Source: JABDCD01 sp964469525 (GTDB lineage: Bacteria > Pseudomonadota > Alphaproteobacteria > Rickettsiales > SXRF01). From it: a stretch of DNA of 64,000 bases. The stretch's first letter is position 1. Every line of letters begins with the position of its first letter. Made by a program: the position numbers and the translations under genes. Positions 1-7,112 of the stretch are shown piece after piece. Below the pieces are notes generated by a model. It was not told the origin of the DNA, ran no database searches, and saw nothing but the letters and a program-made list of their open reading frames with translations. Location: positions 14,524-78,523 of the forward strand of contig CAYXYU010000010.1 in NCBI GenBank assembly GCA_964469525.1. The letters run 5' to 3'.

Positions 1-105
1 TCAGGACTGCTAGGGATTATACAAATTGCTGCTCAGATATTTGCTTTAGTACTGCTCTTTAAAGCCCCTTCTAGAATCTGGTTTAAAAAGCAGGCCAGCA
101 GTTAA
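1..105 (+). CDS. C-terminal end of a membrane protein (partial)
   Basis: An open frame enters at the left edge and stops with TAA at 103-105, giving 34 residues. The first part is strongly hydrophobic (starting SGLLGIIQIAAQIFALVLLF) and is followed by a short basic tail ending in KKQASS. This is what the last transmembrane helix and cytosolic tail of an inner-membrane protein look like. The family cannot be named from so short a piece. Confidence 0.4.
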   Translation, partial: SGLLGIIQIAAQIFALVLLFKAPSRIWFKKQASS

Positions 106-796
106 GCGATCAGGGCTTTGATGATTCCACTGCCAGTATAATTGACTTTATGTCGTATAATCGCGACAAAATCAGGGGCATAAGTTCGAAATCCGTTCGC
201 TACGCGCCGCCATTTAGTCTGCTCCGGAAAGACTAGTCTCCGGGCGGCAGTTATTATCCCGTAGTTTCAGTCGGTTGGGGCAGTATAAGGCGGAATATCC
301 GTCAGTCTTTGGGCTTGATCATGGCCTTTTCAATAGAATTGGCCTATTCTGCTCTGCAGGCCGTTTTTGAACTGACGGTTAGGTTCTTTCAAGGCACCTC
401 ATCATGCCGACATTACGTTATGCGAATGGCTATCACGGTGCTATTAAAAGCACATGACAGCAATACCGATGATACCAGATATACCGAAGAAGTTGGTCGA
501 AGCAGCTGGGCATTGCTTGCCCTTAATGTATTGGGACTTCGATAAAGAGTTGGTTGCCGGCATTCTGCCTCACTTTATCTAAAAATACCATATTAGTCTG
601 ATAATTCAATCTATTACTTAGCATGGTGGGCAGGTGCGCAGTTTTATTTGTGCCCGTAACCGCCTGTCTTTTCGGGGCGGCGGATAATCCTAAGAAATCG
701 AGTGCAATACCGAAAGGTAAAAGGCCTAGGGGCTGGAAACCTCCTTTCTAAAGAAGGCGTAACACTTTCGCTATCTCAGCATTGTCCGCTGGGAAG
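106..796. other. Region without an intact gene
   Basis: No convincing intact gene is visible between the partial frame at the left edge and the PAP2 gene. The middle (309-582) can be read as a frameshifted hydrolase remnant, listed separately. The flanks (106-308 and 583-796) show no clear RNA gene, terminator or repeat. Two TATAAT-like hexamers occur near 132 and 155, but neither has a well-spaced -35 element. Confidence 0.4.
309..582 (+). pseudogene. Possible decayed alpha/beta hydrolase C-terminal part
   Basis: Three short reading frames can be joined by two frameshifts. They read FELTVRFFQGTSS, then MPTLRYANGYHGAIKST, then a stretch through VEAAGHCLPLMYWDFDKE to a TAA at 580-582. This order resembles the end of epoxide-hydrolase-type alpha/beta hydrolases: an ELT..F.G segment, a PTL...G..D-like strand carrying the acid, and AGH with the catalytic histidine. 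The conserved residues are only partly kept. The reading rests on pattern recognition and could be chance. Confidence 0.3.
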
Positions 797-1525
797 TCAG
801 CCGCTTTTGCTATATCGCTGCATGTAAATCGCCATGAGCCAGCATATAATTGCCCAGGCAATACCCACTGCCCAGCCCGCCAGTACATCCGTAGGGTAAT
901 GCACACCCAGAAATATCCGACTTACTCCTACCAGCCCCGTAAGCAGGAAAGCGGTACCGAGAATATAGGCCCGTGTTTTATGTCCAGGGACGATCTCGGC
1001 TATAATGGCGGAAAGAGAAAGATAAATGGCCGCTGAAAGCATGGAGTGGCCGCTCGGAAAGCTGGCCGTGGAGACTTCCGCCAGATGCAGCAGCGTATCC
1101 GGCCTTGCGCGTCCGAACAGCTCTTTCATCACCGCGCTTAGAGCCATGCCGCCAAGCGATGCGGCAAGGATCAGCAGAACCATGCCGAAGCGGCGTATGA
1201 CAACACAGTACCCCGCTGCGATAAGCGTAACCAGCGTCAGAACAGCATGTCCGCCCAGCGCCGTGATATCGCGCATCACCTGCGGCAACCATTGTGGCCC
1301 GATGGGGGACGCTAAATCGCCTTGCTGGCGGAAAACATGGAGTATCATTTCGTCAATACGCTGGGTGTCGCCTTCCAGTACGTCGTCCGCCAGTTCGATG
1401 AATCCCCATAACGCAACGACCAGCGCCAGCAAGGCAATCAGAATATAAAGCCCATCTGTGCCTGCACGCTGGATAAGTGAGCGCAATAAAGCAACTCGTT
1501 GATGCAGGCTGTTTCTGTTTTTCAT
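797..1525 (-). CDS. PAP2-superfamily membrane phosphatase
   Basis: This is an integral membrane phosphatase of the PAP2 / phosphatidic-acid phosphatase type 2 superfamily. Such enzymes dephosphorylate lipid phosphates (phosphatidate, undecaprenyl pyrophosphate or phosphatidylglycerophosphate) at the membrane. All three signature blocks are present: KELFGRARPD, SFPSGHSM, and SRIFLGVHYPTD with the catalytic His and supporting Asp. Five or six hydrophobic helices are visible. The ATG at 1525 is chosen because the open frame's first 20 residues (from 1585) are Lys-rich and lack a ribosome binding site; an AAGGAA lies somewhat far upstream of 1525. The substrate cannot be told. Decayed genes flank it on both sides. 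Confidence 0.85.
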   Translation of the reverse strand: MKNRNSLHQRVALLRSLIQRAGTDGLYILIALLALVVALWGFIELADDVLEGDTQRIDEMILHVFRQQGDLASPIGPQWLPQVMRDITALGGHAVLTLVTLIAAGYCVVIRRFGMVLLILAASLGGMALSAVMKELFGRARPDTLLHLAEVSTASFPSGHSMLSAAIYLSLSAIIAEIVPGHKTRAYILGTAFLLTGLVGVSRIFLGVHYPTDVLAGWAVGIAWAIICWLMAIYMQRYSKSG

Positions 1526-1599
1526 GACATTACGTATGTATTCCTTAGCGAATAATTCGGACTTCTTCTTGCATTTATGACCCATATAAGTAGCTTATA

Positions 1600-1832
1600 A
1601 CACTCATTGATTTGCAATATGAATCTTCACCAGCCTATAGGCTGAAAGGAGACTACCGCATTGAAAACGCAAGGCGGCGGAAACCATCCTTGGATTCGCC
1701 ACCCGCGAGAGGATCGACCTGATCGTACTTGGCTTGCACAAGAAAGACACCATTGCCGACTGGTTCACTGACAGCACGGCGGCGCGCCTTATCCGCAAAA
1801 GCAATTCCCCCATGATTCATTGCATCAACTAA
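1600..1832 (+). pseudogene. Frameshifted C-terminal fragment of a universal stress protein (UspA family)
   Basis: Two overlapping frames together give a recognisable Usp C-terminal half. The first (about 1600-1670) reads YESSPAYRLKGDYRIENA. The second (about 1671-1832) reads AETILGFATRERIDLIVLGL, then HKKDTIADWFTDSTAARLIR and NSPMIHCIN before TAA. The D-LIVLG and S-A-RLIR-..P segments match the Usp core strand, nucleotide-loop region and last strand. One indel near 1670 breaks the frame, and no N-terminal half is visible because a stop lies at 1597-1599. It is best explained as a dead remnant. Confidence 0.7.
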
Positions 1833-1974
1833 GTAAAAATCAGCGGATGATTATCGCCAATTCTCTTAACGCTCTGTGCTAGAAGAAGAATAATTTTGCA
1901 AGCGCTGCGCTATGCGCAGGACATACTTTAAAATCGGTCAAAATGGCCCTATATTTCCCTCAGAAAGTAAGCCC

Positions 1975-2490
1975 ATGCCCGATCCAAAACAACAAGCTAT
2001 GAATGATGCGAGAATGCGCAAGAGAGCGTTGGCCCGCTGGGAGAACGAAGGTGGCGCCATAGCCCCAGCAAGTCCATCCGATGCGGAAAAGGCGGTTACG
2101 GAAGAAAATATCAAGAAGCTGGTGGATACTTTCTACGGCAAAGTGCGTCGCGACCCGTCTCTTTCCCCCATCTTTGCCGCCGTTATCGGCGACTCCCAGG
2201 AACAATGGAAGCCGCATCTGGAGAAGATGTATGCGTTCTGGTCATCAATCATGCTTACCACCGGGCGTTATCATGGCAATCCGTTGAAGAAGCACAAAGA
2301 CCTTCCTGCCTTCGATATTAAGTTGTTCGACCGCTGGCTTGCGCTGTTCGCTGAAACGGCAAAAGAGATATATTCATCGGAAATCGCAGAGCTCTATATT
2401 TCCAAGAGCCAGCGGATCGCTGAAAGCCTGAAACTAGGCATTTATTATAAGCCTAGTGATTTCCCCCTTAAACAGGAGGAAGAAACATGA
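1975..2490 (+). CDS. Group III truncated haemoglobin (trHb3)
   Basis: A cytosolic 2-on-2 globin that binds haem and handles O2 or NO. About residues 40-155 show the group III pattern: VDTFYGKVRRDP, then FWSSIMLTTGRYHGNP, then KKHKD, whose His is the expected proximal haem ligand, then FDRWLALF. The start is placed at the Met of MPDPKQQAM, since the 21 residues before it (frame opens at 1912) have no globin character; roughly 40 residues still precede the globin core. Its stop overlaps the next start by four bases (ATGA), so it is translationally coupled to the DUF1971 gene. With that gene and the alternative oxidase it suggests defence against NO or reactive nitrogen. Confidence 0.85.
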   Translation: MPDPKQQAMNDARMRKRALARWENEGGAIAPASPSDAEKAVTEENIKKLVDTFYGKVRRDPSLSPIFAAVIGDSQEQWKPHLEKMYAFWSSIMLTTGRYHGNPLKKHKDLPAFDIKLFDRWLALFAETAKEIYSSEIAELYISKSQRIAESLKLGIYYKPSDFPLKQEEET

Positions 2491-2762
2491 AAACGTTGCC
2501 ATCTGGCGTGGTTGCATATAAACGCACTCCGGTCTTCACCTCCGAGAATACCCCCGAAGCCCTGCTGCATGATCACCGCACCAAAGCTGGCACATGGGGA
2601 CTGATTCAGGTGGAATGCGGAAAACTGCAATACACTATTGAAGGCAAGGAGACCCATATTTTGACGCCGGGTTCGCCTGGCGTGGTAGAGCCACAGGTTA
2701 CACATTTCGTAACACCGCAGGGAGAAGTTGCGTTCTTTGTGGAGTTTTACAGGGAACAATAA
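2487..2762 (+). CDS. DUF1971 / YeaR-like cupin-type small protein
   Basis: A 91-residue protein matching the DUF1971 (YeaR / TehB-like domain) family. The recognisable run is LPSGVVAYKRTPVFT, then LLHDHRTKAGTWG, then a beta-rich half with G..P.V..HF and a final FYRE. The fold is a small beta-barrel; its His residues suggest metal binding. In enterobacteria yeaR responds to nitrate and NO, which fits the globin upstream. AGGAGG lies a few bases before the ATG, which overlaps the globin stop. Its biochemical activity is unknown. Confidence 0.85.
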   Translation: MKTLPSGVVAYKRTPVFTSENTPEALLHDHRTKAGTWGLIQVECGKLQYTIEGKETHILTPGSPGVVEPQVTHFVTPQGEVAFFVEFYREQ

Positions 2763-2797
2763 TATCAGCGGTATAATTATGAGAAATTGAGGAACCT

Positions 2798-3493
2798 ATG
2801 CCTGATGCCAATGTATTGAAAATTCATGCCGATCCCGAGATCGACCTTACTTATCATTATGCTCCAAAGGATATAAGGGACCGTATCGCGCTGGGATTTG
2901 TCAAAATGCTGCGCTTCTTCGCCGATACGTTCTTTGCCAAACGATACGGGCACCGGGCGGTGGTTCTGGAAACCGTGGCCGCCGTCCCTGGCATGGTCGG
3001 TGGTATGCTGCAACACATGAAATGCCTGCGCCGCATGTGCGATGACCGTGGCTGGATCAGGACATTGCTCGACGAGGCGGAGAATGAGCGTATGCACCTA
3101 ATGACCTTCATTGAGATCGCCCAGCCCAGCAGGTTCGAGCGGCTGCTAGTGCTATTGGTACAGGGGGTTTTCTTTAATTGCTTCTTTCTGCTCTATCTGG
3201 TTTCGCCTAAGACTGCCCACCGTGTGGTCGGCTATTTCGAGGAAGAGGCAATTGTCAGCTATAACAGCTATCTTGCTGAGATCGATGCGGGCAACCACGC
3301 GAATGTTCCGGCTCCCCGGATCGCCATCGATTACTGGAAGCTGCCGGCCGATGCCACGCTTCGGGATGTGGTGGTCGCAGTGAGGGCCGACGAGGCGAAC
3401 CACCGCGACGTTAATCATCACTTCGCCAATGAATACAAGACCGCCGCGCCATGCCAAAGCCTCAAACATCCCAGCTCGGGGGTGGATGCGTAG
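2798..3493 (+). CDS. aox: Alternative oxidase (cyanide/NO-resistant ubiquinol oxidase)
   Basis: A di-iron, membrane-peripheral ubiquinol oxidase that reduces O2 to water without pumping protons. All ligand motifs are visible: LETVAAVPGMVGG (Glu about 59), NERMHL (Glu 97, His 100), FEEEAIVSYN (Glu about 149) and RADEANHRDVNH (Glu 199, His 202). A hydrophobic stretch around 115-137 provides membrane anchoring. Length (231 residues) is usual for bacterial members. It starts 35 bases after the YeaR-like gene with a GAGG site, so it is probably the third gene of the same operon. AOX resists NO and cyanide, which fits its partners. Confidence 0.93.
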   Translation: MPDANVLKIHADPEIDLTYHYAPKDIRDRIALGFVKMLRFFADTFFAKRYGHRAVVLETVAAVPGMVGGMLQHMKCLRRMCDDRGWIRTLLDEAENERMHLMTFIEIAQPSRFERLLVLLVQGVFFNCFFLLYLVSPKTAHRVVGYFEEEAIVSYNSYLAEIDAGNHANVPAPRIAIDYWKLPADATLRDVVVAVRADEANHRDVNHHFANEYKTAAPCQSLKHPSSGVDA

Positions 3494-3529
3494 TGGTGTT
3501 TCCTGACACGAGCGATTATCATTTTCACT

Positions 3530-4162
3530 ATGATGAATATTGGCTATTACTATCCCCAAGTTTTTGAGACTGCTTCGATTATAGGCAGCATCGCCTTTGC
3601 CTTATCCGGTTTTCTAATCGGCGCGCGGAAAAACATGGATATTATGGGTATTTTTATACTGGCGTTCCTGACCGCCAACGGCGGAGGTGTATTGCGCGAT
3701 CTGCTGGTAGACCGCACCCCTGCCATCATGGACAGCATGCTGCCGTTCTGGCTGGCGGCGGGAACCATGGCGGTTGCCATGCTGCTGCGATTGCATAGGA
3801 GCGCCACACTGGAACGCGGGCGGTTATTCATTATCAGTGACGCGGTCGGCCTTGTGGCGTTCGGCATTACGGGCGCTTTAATAGGTATCGAGAAGGAACT
3901 GCATTTCTTCGGGGTGGTGACCCTGTCATTCCTTACCGCCACCGGCGGCGGCATCGCCCGCGACGTGCTGGTCAACGAGGTGCCGCTGGTGCTGCATGCG
4001 GATTTTTACGGTAGCGTTGCGCTATTCTTAGGCGTTGCGGTCTATCTGCTGCATTGGGCTGGTTTAATGAATCCGGTTTCCCTGATGATGGTGTTCGTCG
4101 CGGGGCTTCTCCTTCGGATAATTGCGCACCAATATGGCTGGAAACTTCCAAAGCTGAGATGA
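3530..4162 (+). CDS. UPF0126 / TRIC-like membrane protein
   Basis: A 210-residue inner-membrane protein made of two copies of the UPF0126 module, each with about three helices. The diagnostic glycine motifs are present in both halves: LTANGGGVLRDLL near residue 50 and LTATGGGIARDVL near 135. The family is related to TRIC cation channels and the E. coli YadS/YicG group; substrates are not firmly known. It begins 36 bases after the oxidase gene with no strong ribosome binding site, so it may or may not share that transcript. Confidence 0.85.
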   Translation: MMNIGYYYPQVFETASIIGSIAFALSGFLIGARKNMDIMGIFILAFLTANGGGVLRDLLVDRTPAIMDSMLPFWLAAGTMAVAMLLRLHRSATLERGRLFIISDAVGLVAFGITGALIGIEKELHFFGVVTLSFLTATGGGIARDVLVNEVPLVLHADFYGSVALFLGVAVYLLHWAGLMNPVSLMMVFVAGLLLRIIAHQYGWKLPKLR

Positions 4163-4209
4163 GCTAAGACAGGATGGCTGTATCCTCTGCAAATTCCCTG
4201 CTACCGATT

Positions 4210-4228
4210 TTACCGTTTGAAACGGTAA
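4210..4228. repeat. Perfect 19-bp inverted repeat
   Basis: TTACCGTTT-G-AAACGGTAA is a perfect palindrome with 9-bp arms around one base. It lies between the convergent UPF0126 and DUF3147 genes. It could be a protein-binding site or a short hairpin. No T-tract follows, so it is not a classic terminator. Confidence 0.5.
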
Positions 4229-4345
4229 TAGTAGAAACCGTTGCTGGACCTAGGGTTTTGGAGCACGCTTAGCCCAGCATTAGTGCAATGAGGGTTACAA
4301 ACCGGGGAAAAGCGGCGGGGGCACCGAGGGTGCTCCTTCTATAGC

Positions 4346-4687
4346 TTAGCTCAGAATCCTGTATAACCAGAGGCTCATACCATACAACATGGCTGTGGCC
4401 GCGCAGGATAGTAGCAAGGCAGGAGCGAACTGGACATTGAGCTTCAGCAGGGACGGCAACAGCAGAAAGAAGGCCAGCGAAGGAATCACCAGCCAGAAGA
4501 TATCGTAGGACATGCTGATGATCTTCTGCGTGTCCCTGCTCTCGGTGTATATCCAGATCAGTGCCAGAATAGACGTCAGCGGCAGGCTGGCCAGCAGCGC
4601 GGCCATCAGGCTGTAGCGCCGGCTAAGCTCGGATATGGCTGCAACAATTAATGCAGTGATAAAAATTTTAGCTAGAAAATAACCCAT
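4346..4687 (-). CDS. DUF3147-type small membrane protein
   Basis: A 113-residue protein with four predicted helices. The run SELSRRYSLMAALLASLPLT and the WIYTE...FWLVIPSLAFFLLLP segment are typical of the DUF3147 family (related to GlpM-like proteins). Its function is unknown. It lies about 33 bases downstream of copB on the same strand, so it may be the last gene of the copper operon, although it has no metal-binding signature. Confidence 0.65.
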   Translation of the reverse strand: MGYFLAKIFITALIVAAISELSRRYSLMAALLASLPLTSILALIWIYTESRDTQKIISMSYDIFWLVIPSLAFFLLLPSLLKLNVQFAPALLLSCAATAMLYGMSLWLYRILS

Positions 4688-4720
4688 ACGTGCGTATTCA
4701 TGAGCCTTTTCTTTCCATTG

Positions 4721-5428
4721 TTAGAACATGAACCGTAGACCCGCGCCTACGATGAAATCGTCGTGATGCTCGCTGGCTTGCTTCGCAAAGTCAGCTGTCT
4801 GGCCGAATTTCCGCTCATAGCGCACATCCACATAGGGTGCGAATTTGCGTGTGATTTCATAGCGGGTTTGCAGGCCGATCTCGGCATCGACCAGACCCGC
4901 GCCGACATCCCGCTTCGGCACGTCCCGCGCCGACAGATTGACTTCCAGATAGGGCTGGAGGATCAACCGCTGGGTAATCAGCAGATCGTTTTCCTGCCGC
5001 AGTCGCGCGCTGACATCGCCGTCCTCACTGAGGAATAAATGCGCTTCCGTCTCGAAGAAATACGGCGCCAGCCCCTCGAATCCTGCCACCAGATAAGTGG
5101 TGGAGTGCGGCTGCGTGTCATGCCGGAGACCGACCTGCGTGTCCCAAAAATCGGCGACGTTGCGGCTGTACATCGCCCAGAATTCGGCTTCATGGGTATC
5201 GCCTTCCACATGCTCGCCCTCGCTTTTAAGCCAGAGCTTGTTGTAATCGCTGCCGACCCAGCCGTTGAAATCCCAGCTGGCGAGCGTGCCTTCGCGGCTG
5301 TCGCCGATGTCGGTTTCCAATCGGAAGGCATGGAAAACGGTGGGGTGATCGGCATGTTTCTCCTCCGCATAAGCAGAAACAGGCAATAAGCTAACTAGAA
5401 AAACTGCAAGAAAGGACTCAGTGCGCAT
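4721..5428 (-). CDS. copB: Copper resistance protein B (outer membrane)
   Basis: CopB is an outer-membrane beta-barrel that works with the CopA oxidase in periplasmic copper tolerance. After a signal peptide (MRTESFLAVFLVSLLPVSAYA) come the family landmarks: HAFRLETDIG, DFNGWVGSDYNKLWLKSEGE, LRHDTQP, FETEAHLFLSEDGDVSARL and a C-terminal ERKFG...GLRFMF ending in an aromatic residue. The ATG at 5428 is chosen because AGGAAGGAGGG stands just upstream and the signal peptide begins there; the frame stays open further. Its first 11 bases overlap the end of copA. It lacks the long Met/His-rich N-terminal region of some CopB proteins. Confidence 0.9.
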   Translation of the reverse strand: MRTESFLAVFLVSLLPVSAYAEEKHADHPTVFHAFRLETDIGDSREGTLASWDFNGWVGSDYNKLWLKSEGEHVEGDTHEAEFWAMYSRNVADFWDTQVGLRHDTQPHSTTYLVAGFEGLAPYFFETEAHLFLSEDGDVSARLRQENDLLITQRLILQPYLEVNLSARDVPKRDVGAGLVDAEIGLQTRYEITRKFAPYVDVRYERKFGQTADFAKQASEHHDDFIVGAGLRFMF

Positions 5429-7103
5429 GGCTATGCCCTCCTTCCTGAGTGGAAGCAGGTATCGGCGCAACGGTCTCACCCGGCTTGGCTACGGTCACCG
5501 TGGTCATCATGCCGCCCAGCATGTGATAGAGCAGATGGCAGTGAAGCGCCCATTCCCCTGCTTCATCTGCTGTCAGCAATACGGACTTGGATTGTCCTGG
5601 CGGAATGATGAGCGTGTGTTTATTCGGAAGCTTCTCCGCAGGCTGACCGTTTTCAAGCTGCACGAACATGCCGTGCAGGTGCATAGGGTGCGCCATCATG
5701 GTTTCATTGATGAATTTGAGCCGCACGCGCTCGCCATACTGAAGGTTAATCGGACCGGAATGCTCGAATTTCTTGCCGTTGATCGTCCAGATGAACCTTT
5801 CCATGCTGCCGCCAAGGCGTACCTCTACCTCACGTTCAGGAGTTTCTGTCTTCGGCTGCGTACCAAGAAAGCGCAAATCGCTATAATCAAGCGCCTTATG
5901 TCCCGGCGGTGTGCTTGCCTCGGCCCAGCCGCTTTTGTCATCCCTATCGTGCCCCATGGCGGCGTGATCCATTTTGCTGTGATCCATGCCGGACATATCA
6001 TGTCCCATTGCCGCGTGGTTCATCTGGCCATGATCCATGCCGCTCATGTCATGAATGCCATGCTCCATGCCCATATCGGCCATTGTCAGCAGTGCGCGGG
6101 GGCGAGGTTCGGGTATTTTGCCGCGCATACCCTCACGCGGCGCGAGCATGCCAAGCGCAAAGCCGGTACGGTCGATGGATTCGGCGGCGATGGTGTAGGC
6201 TTTATCCTCTGTCGGCTGCACAATGACATCGTAGGTTTCCGCGATACCGAAGCGGAACTCGTCCACCTTAACCGGCTCCACGTTCTGCCCATCCGCCGCC
6301 ACCACGGTCATTTTGAGGCCGGGGATGCGCACGTCGTAAAAGGTCATGGCGGATGCATTGATAAAGCGTAGCCGTACTTTCTCACCGGGCCTGAAAATAC
6401 CCGTCCAGTTCTGATCCGGCGTCTTGCCGTTCACCAGAAAAGTATAGCCGCTGACATCCGCAAGGTCGGTCGGCGACATGCGCATCTCGCCCCATTCCCT
6501 GCGGTCCTTCCATGCGGCAGCGAAACCTTGCTGTTCTACATCCTTGAAGAAATCGCCAATGGTGCGCTTATTGAAGTTATAATACCCGGCATCCAGTTTG
6601 AGATTTGGAAGAATCTTATCTCCATCTTCCTCGGTGAAATCGGACAGCAGCACCACATACTCCCGGTCAGCCTGTACCGGGTCTTTACCCTTGGGTGTGA
6701 TCACGAGAGAGCCGTAATGCCCGTCTTGTTCCTGGGCAAGGGAATGGGCGTGATACCAATAGGTGCCGGTCTGCCGGATGGGGAAGCGATAGGTGAAAGT
6801 TTCACCGGGTTTGATACCGGGAAAGCCATTGAGGCCGGGTACGCCATCCATCGCACCGTCAAGCAGCAGCCCGTGCCAATGAACAGAGGTATCTTCATCC
6901 ATGTGATTGGTAACGGTGATAACCGCTTCCTCTCCTTCGGTGAAATGGAGCGTAGGACCGGGAATGCTACCGTTAATTGTGATCTTCTCCACGGGCGTTC
7001 CGGTGATATTGACCGTCTGCTTTGCAATATCGAGATGATAAGAGCCAGCGTAGGCAGGAAAGCCAATACATGCCGTCAACAAAAACAGAATCACCTTTTT
7101 CAT
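5418..7103 (-). CDS. copA: Periplasmic multicopper oxidase, copper resistance CopA
   Basis: A periplasmic multicopper oxidase that oxidises Cu(I) and/or sequesters copper. The cupredoxin copper ligands are visible: HWHG (75-78), YHAH (to 120), and near the C-terminus HPMHLHG and HCHLLYHM. A Met/His-rich linker around 345-385 carries repeated MDHxxM and MGHDMSGMDH units, probably extra Cu sites. Odd point: most CopA enzymes use a twin-arginine signal, whereas this one starts MKKVILFLLTACIGFPAYA, which looks like a plain Sec signal. It sits 9 bases after the Cu-ATPase gene and overlaps copB, so the three are one operon. Confidence 0.95.
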   Translation of the reverse strand: MKKVILFLLTACIGFPAYAGSYHLDIAKQTVNITGTPVEKITINGSIPGPTLHFTEGEEAVITVTNHMDEDTSVHWHGLLLDGAMDGVPGLNGFPGIKPGETFTYRFPIRQTGTYWYHAHSLAQEQDGHYGSLVITPKGKDPVQADREYVVLLSDFTEEDGDKILPNLKLDAGYYNFNKRTIGDFFKDVEQQGFAAAWKDRREWGEMRMSPTDLADVSGYTFLVNGKTPDQNWTGIFRPGEKVRLRFINASAMTFYDVRIPGLKMTVVAADGQNVEPVKVDEFRFGIAETYDVIVQPTEDKAYTIAAESIDRTGFALGMLAPREGMRGKIPEPRPRALLTMADMGMEHGIHDMSGMDHGQMNHAAMGHDMSGMDHSKMDHAAMGHDRDDKSGWAEASTPPGHKALDYSDLRFLGTQPKTETPEREVEVRLGGSMERFIWTINGKKFEHSGPINLQYGERVRLKFINETMMAHPMHLHGMFVQLENGQPAEKLPNKHTLIIPPGQSKSVLLTADEAGEWALHCHLLYHMLGGMMTTVTVAKPGETVAPIPASTQEGGHSHAH

Positions 7104-7112
7104 GTAATTCTC

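Noticed and set aside
141..160. Promoter made of TTGACT and TATAAT
   Set aside because: The two hexamers are only about eight bases apart, too close for sigma-70.
5421..6371. A long open frame opposite copA
   Set aside because: It is a mirror frame of a GC-rich, clearly conserved multicopper oxidase gene and has no recognisable protein features.
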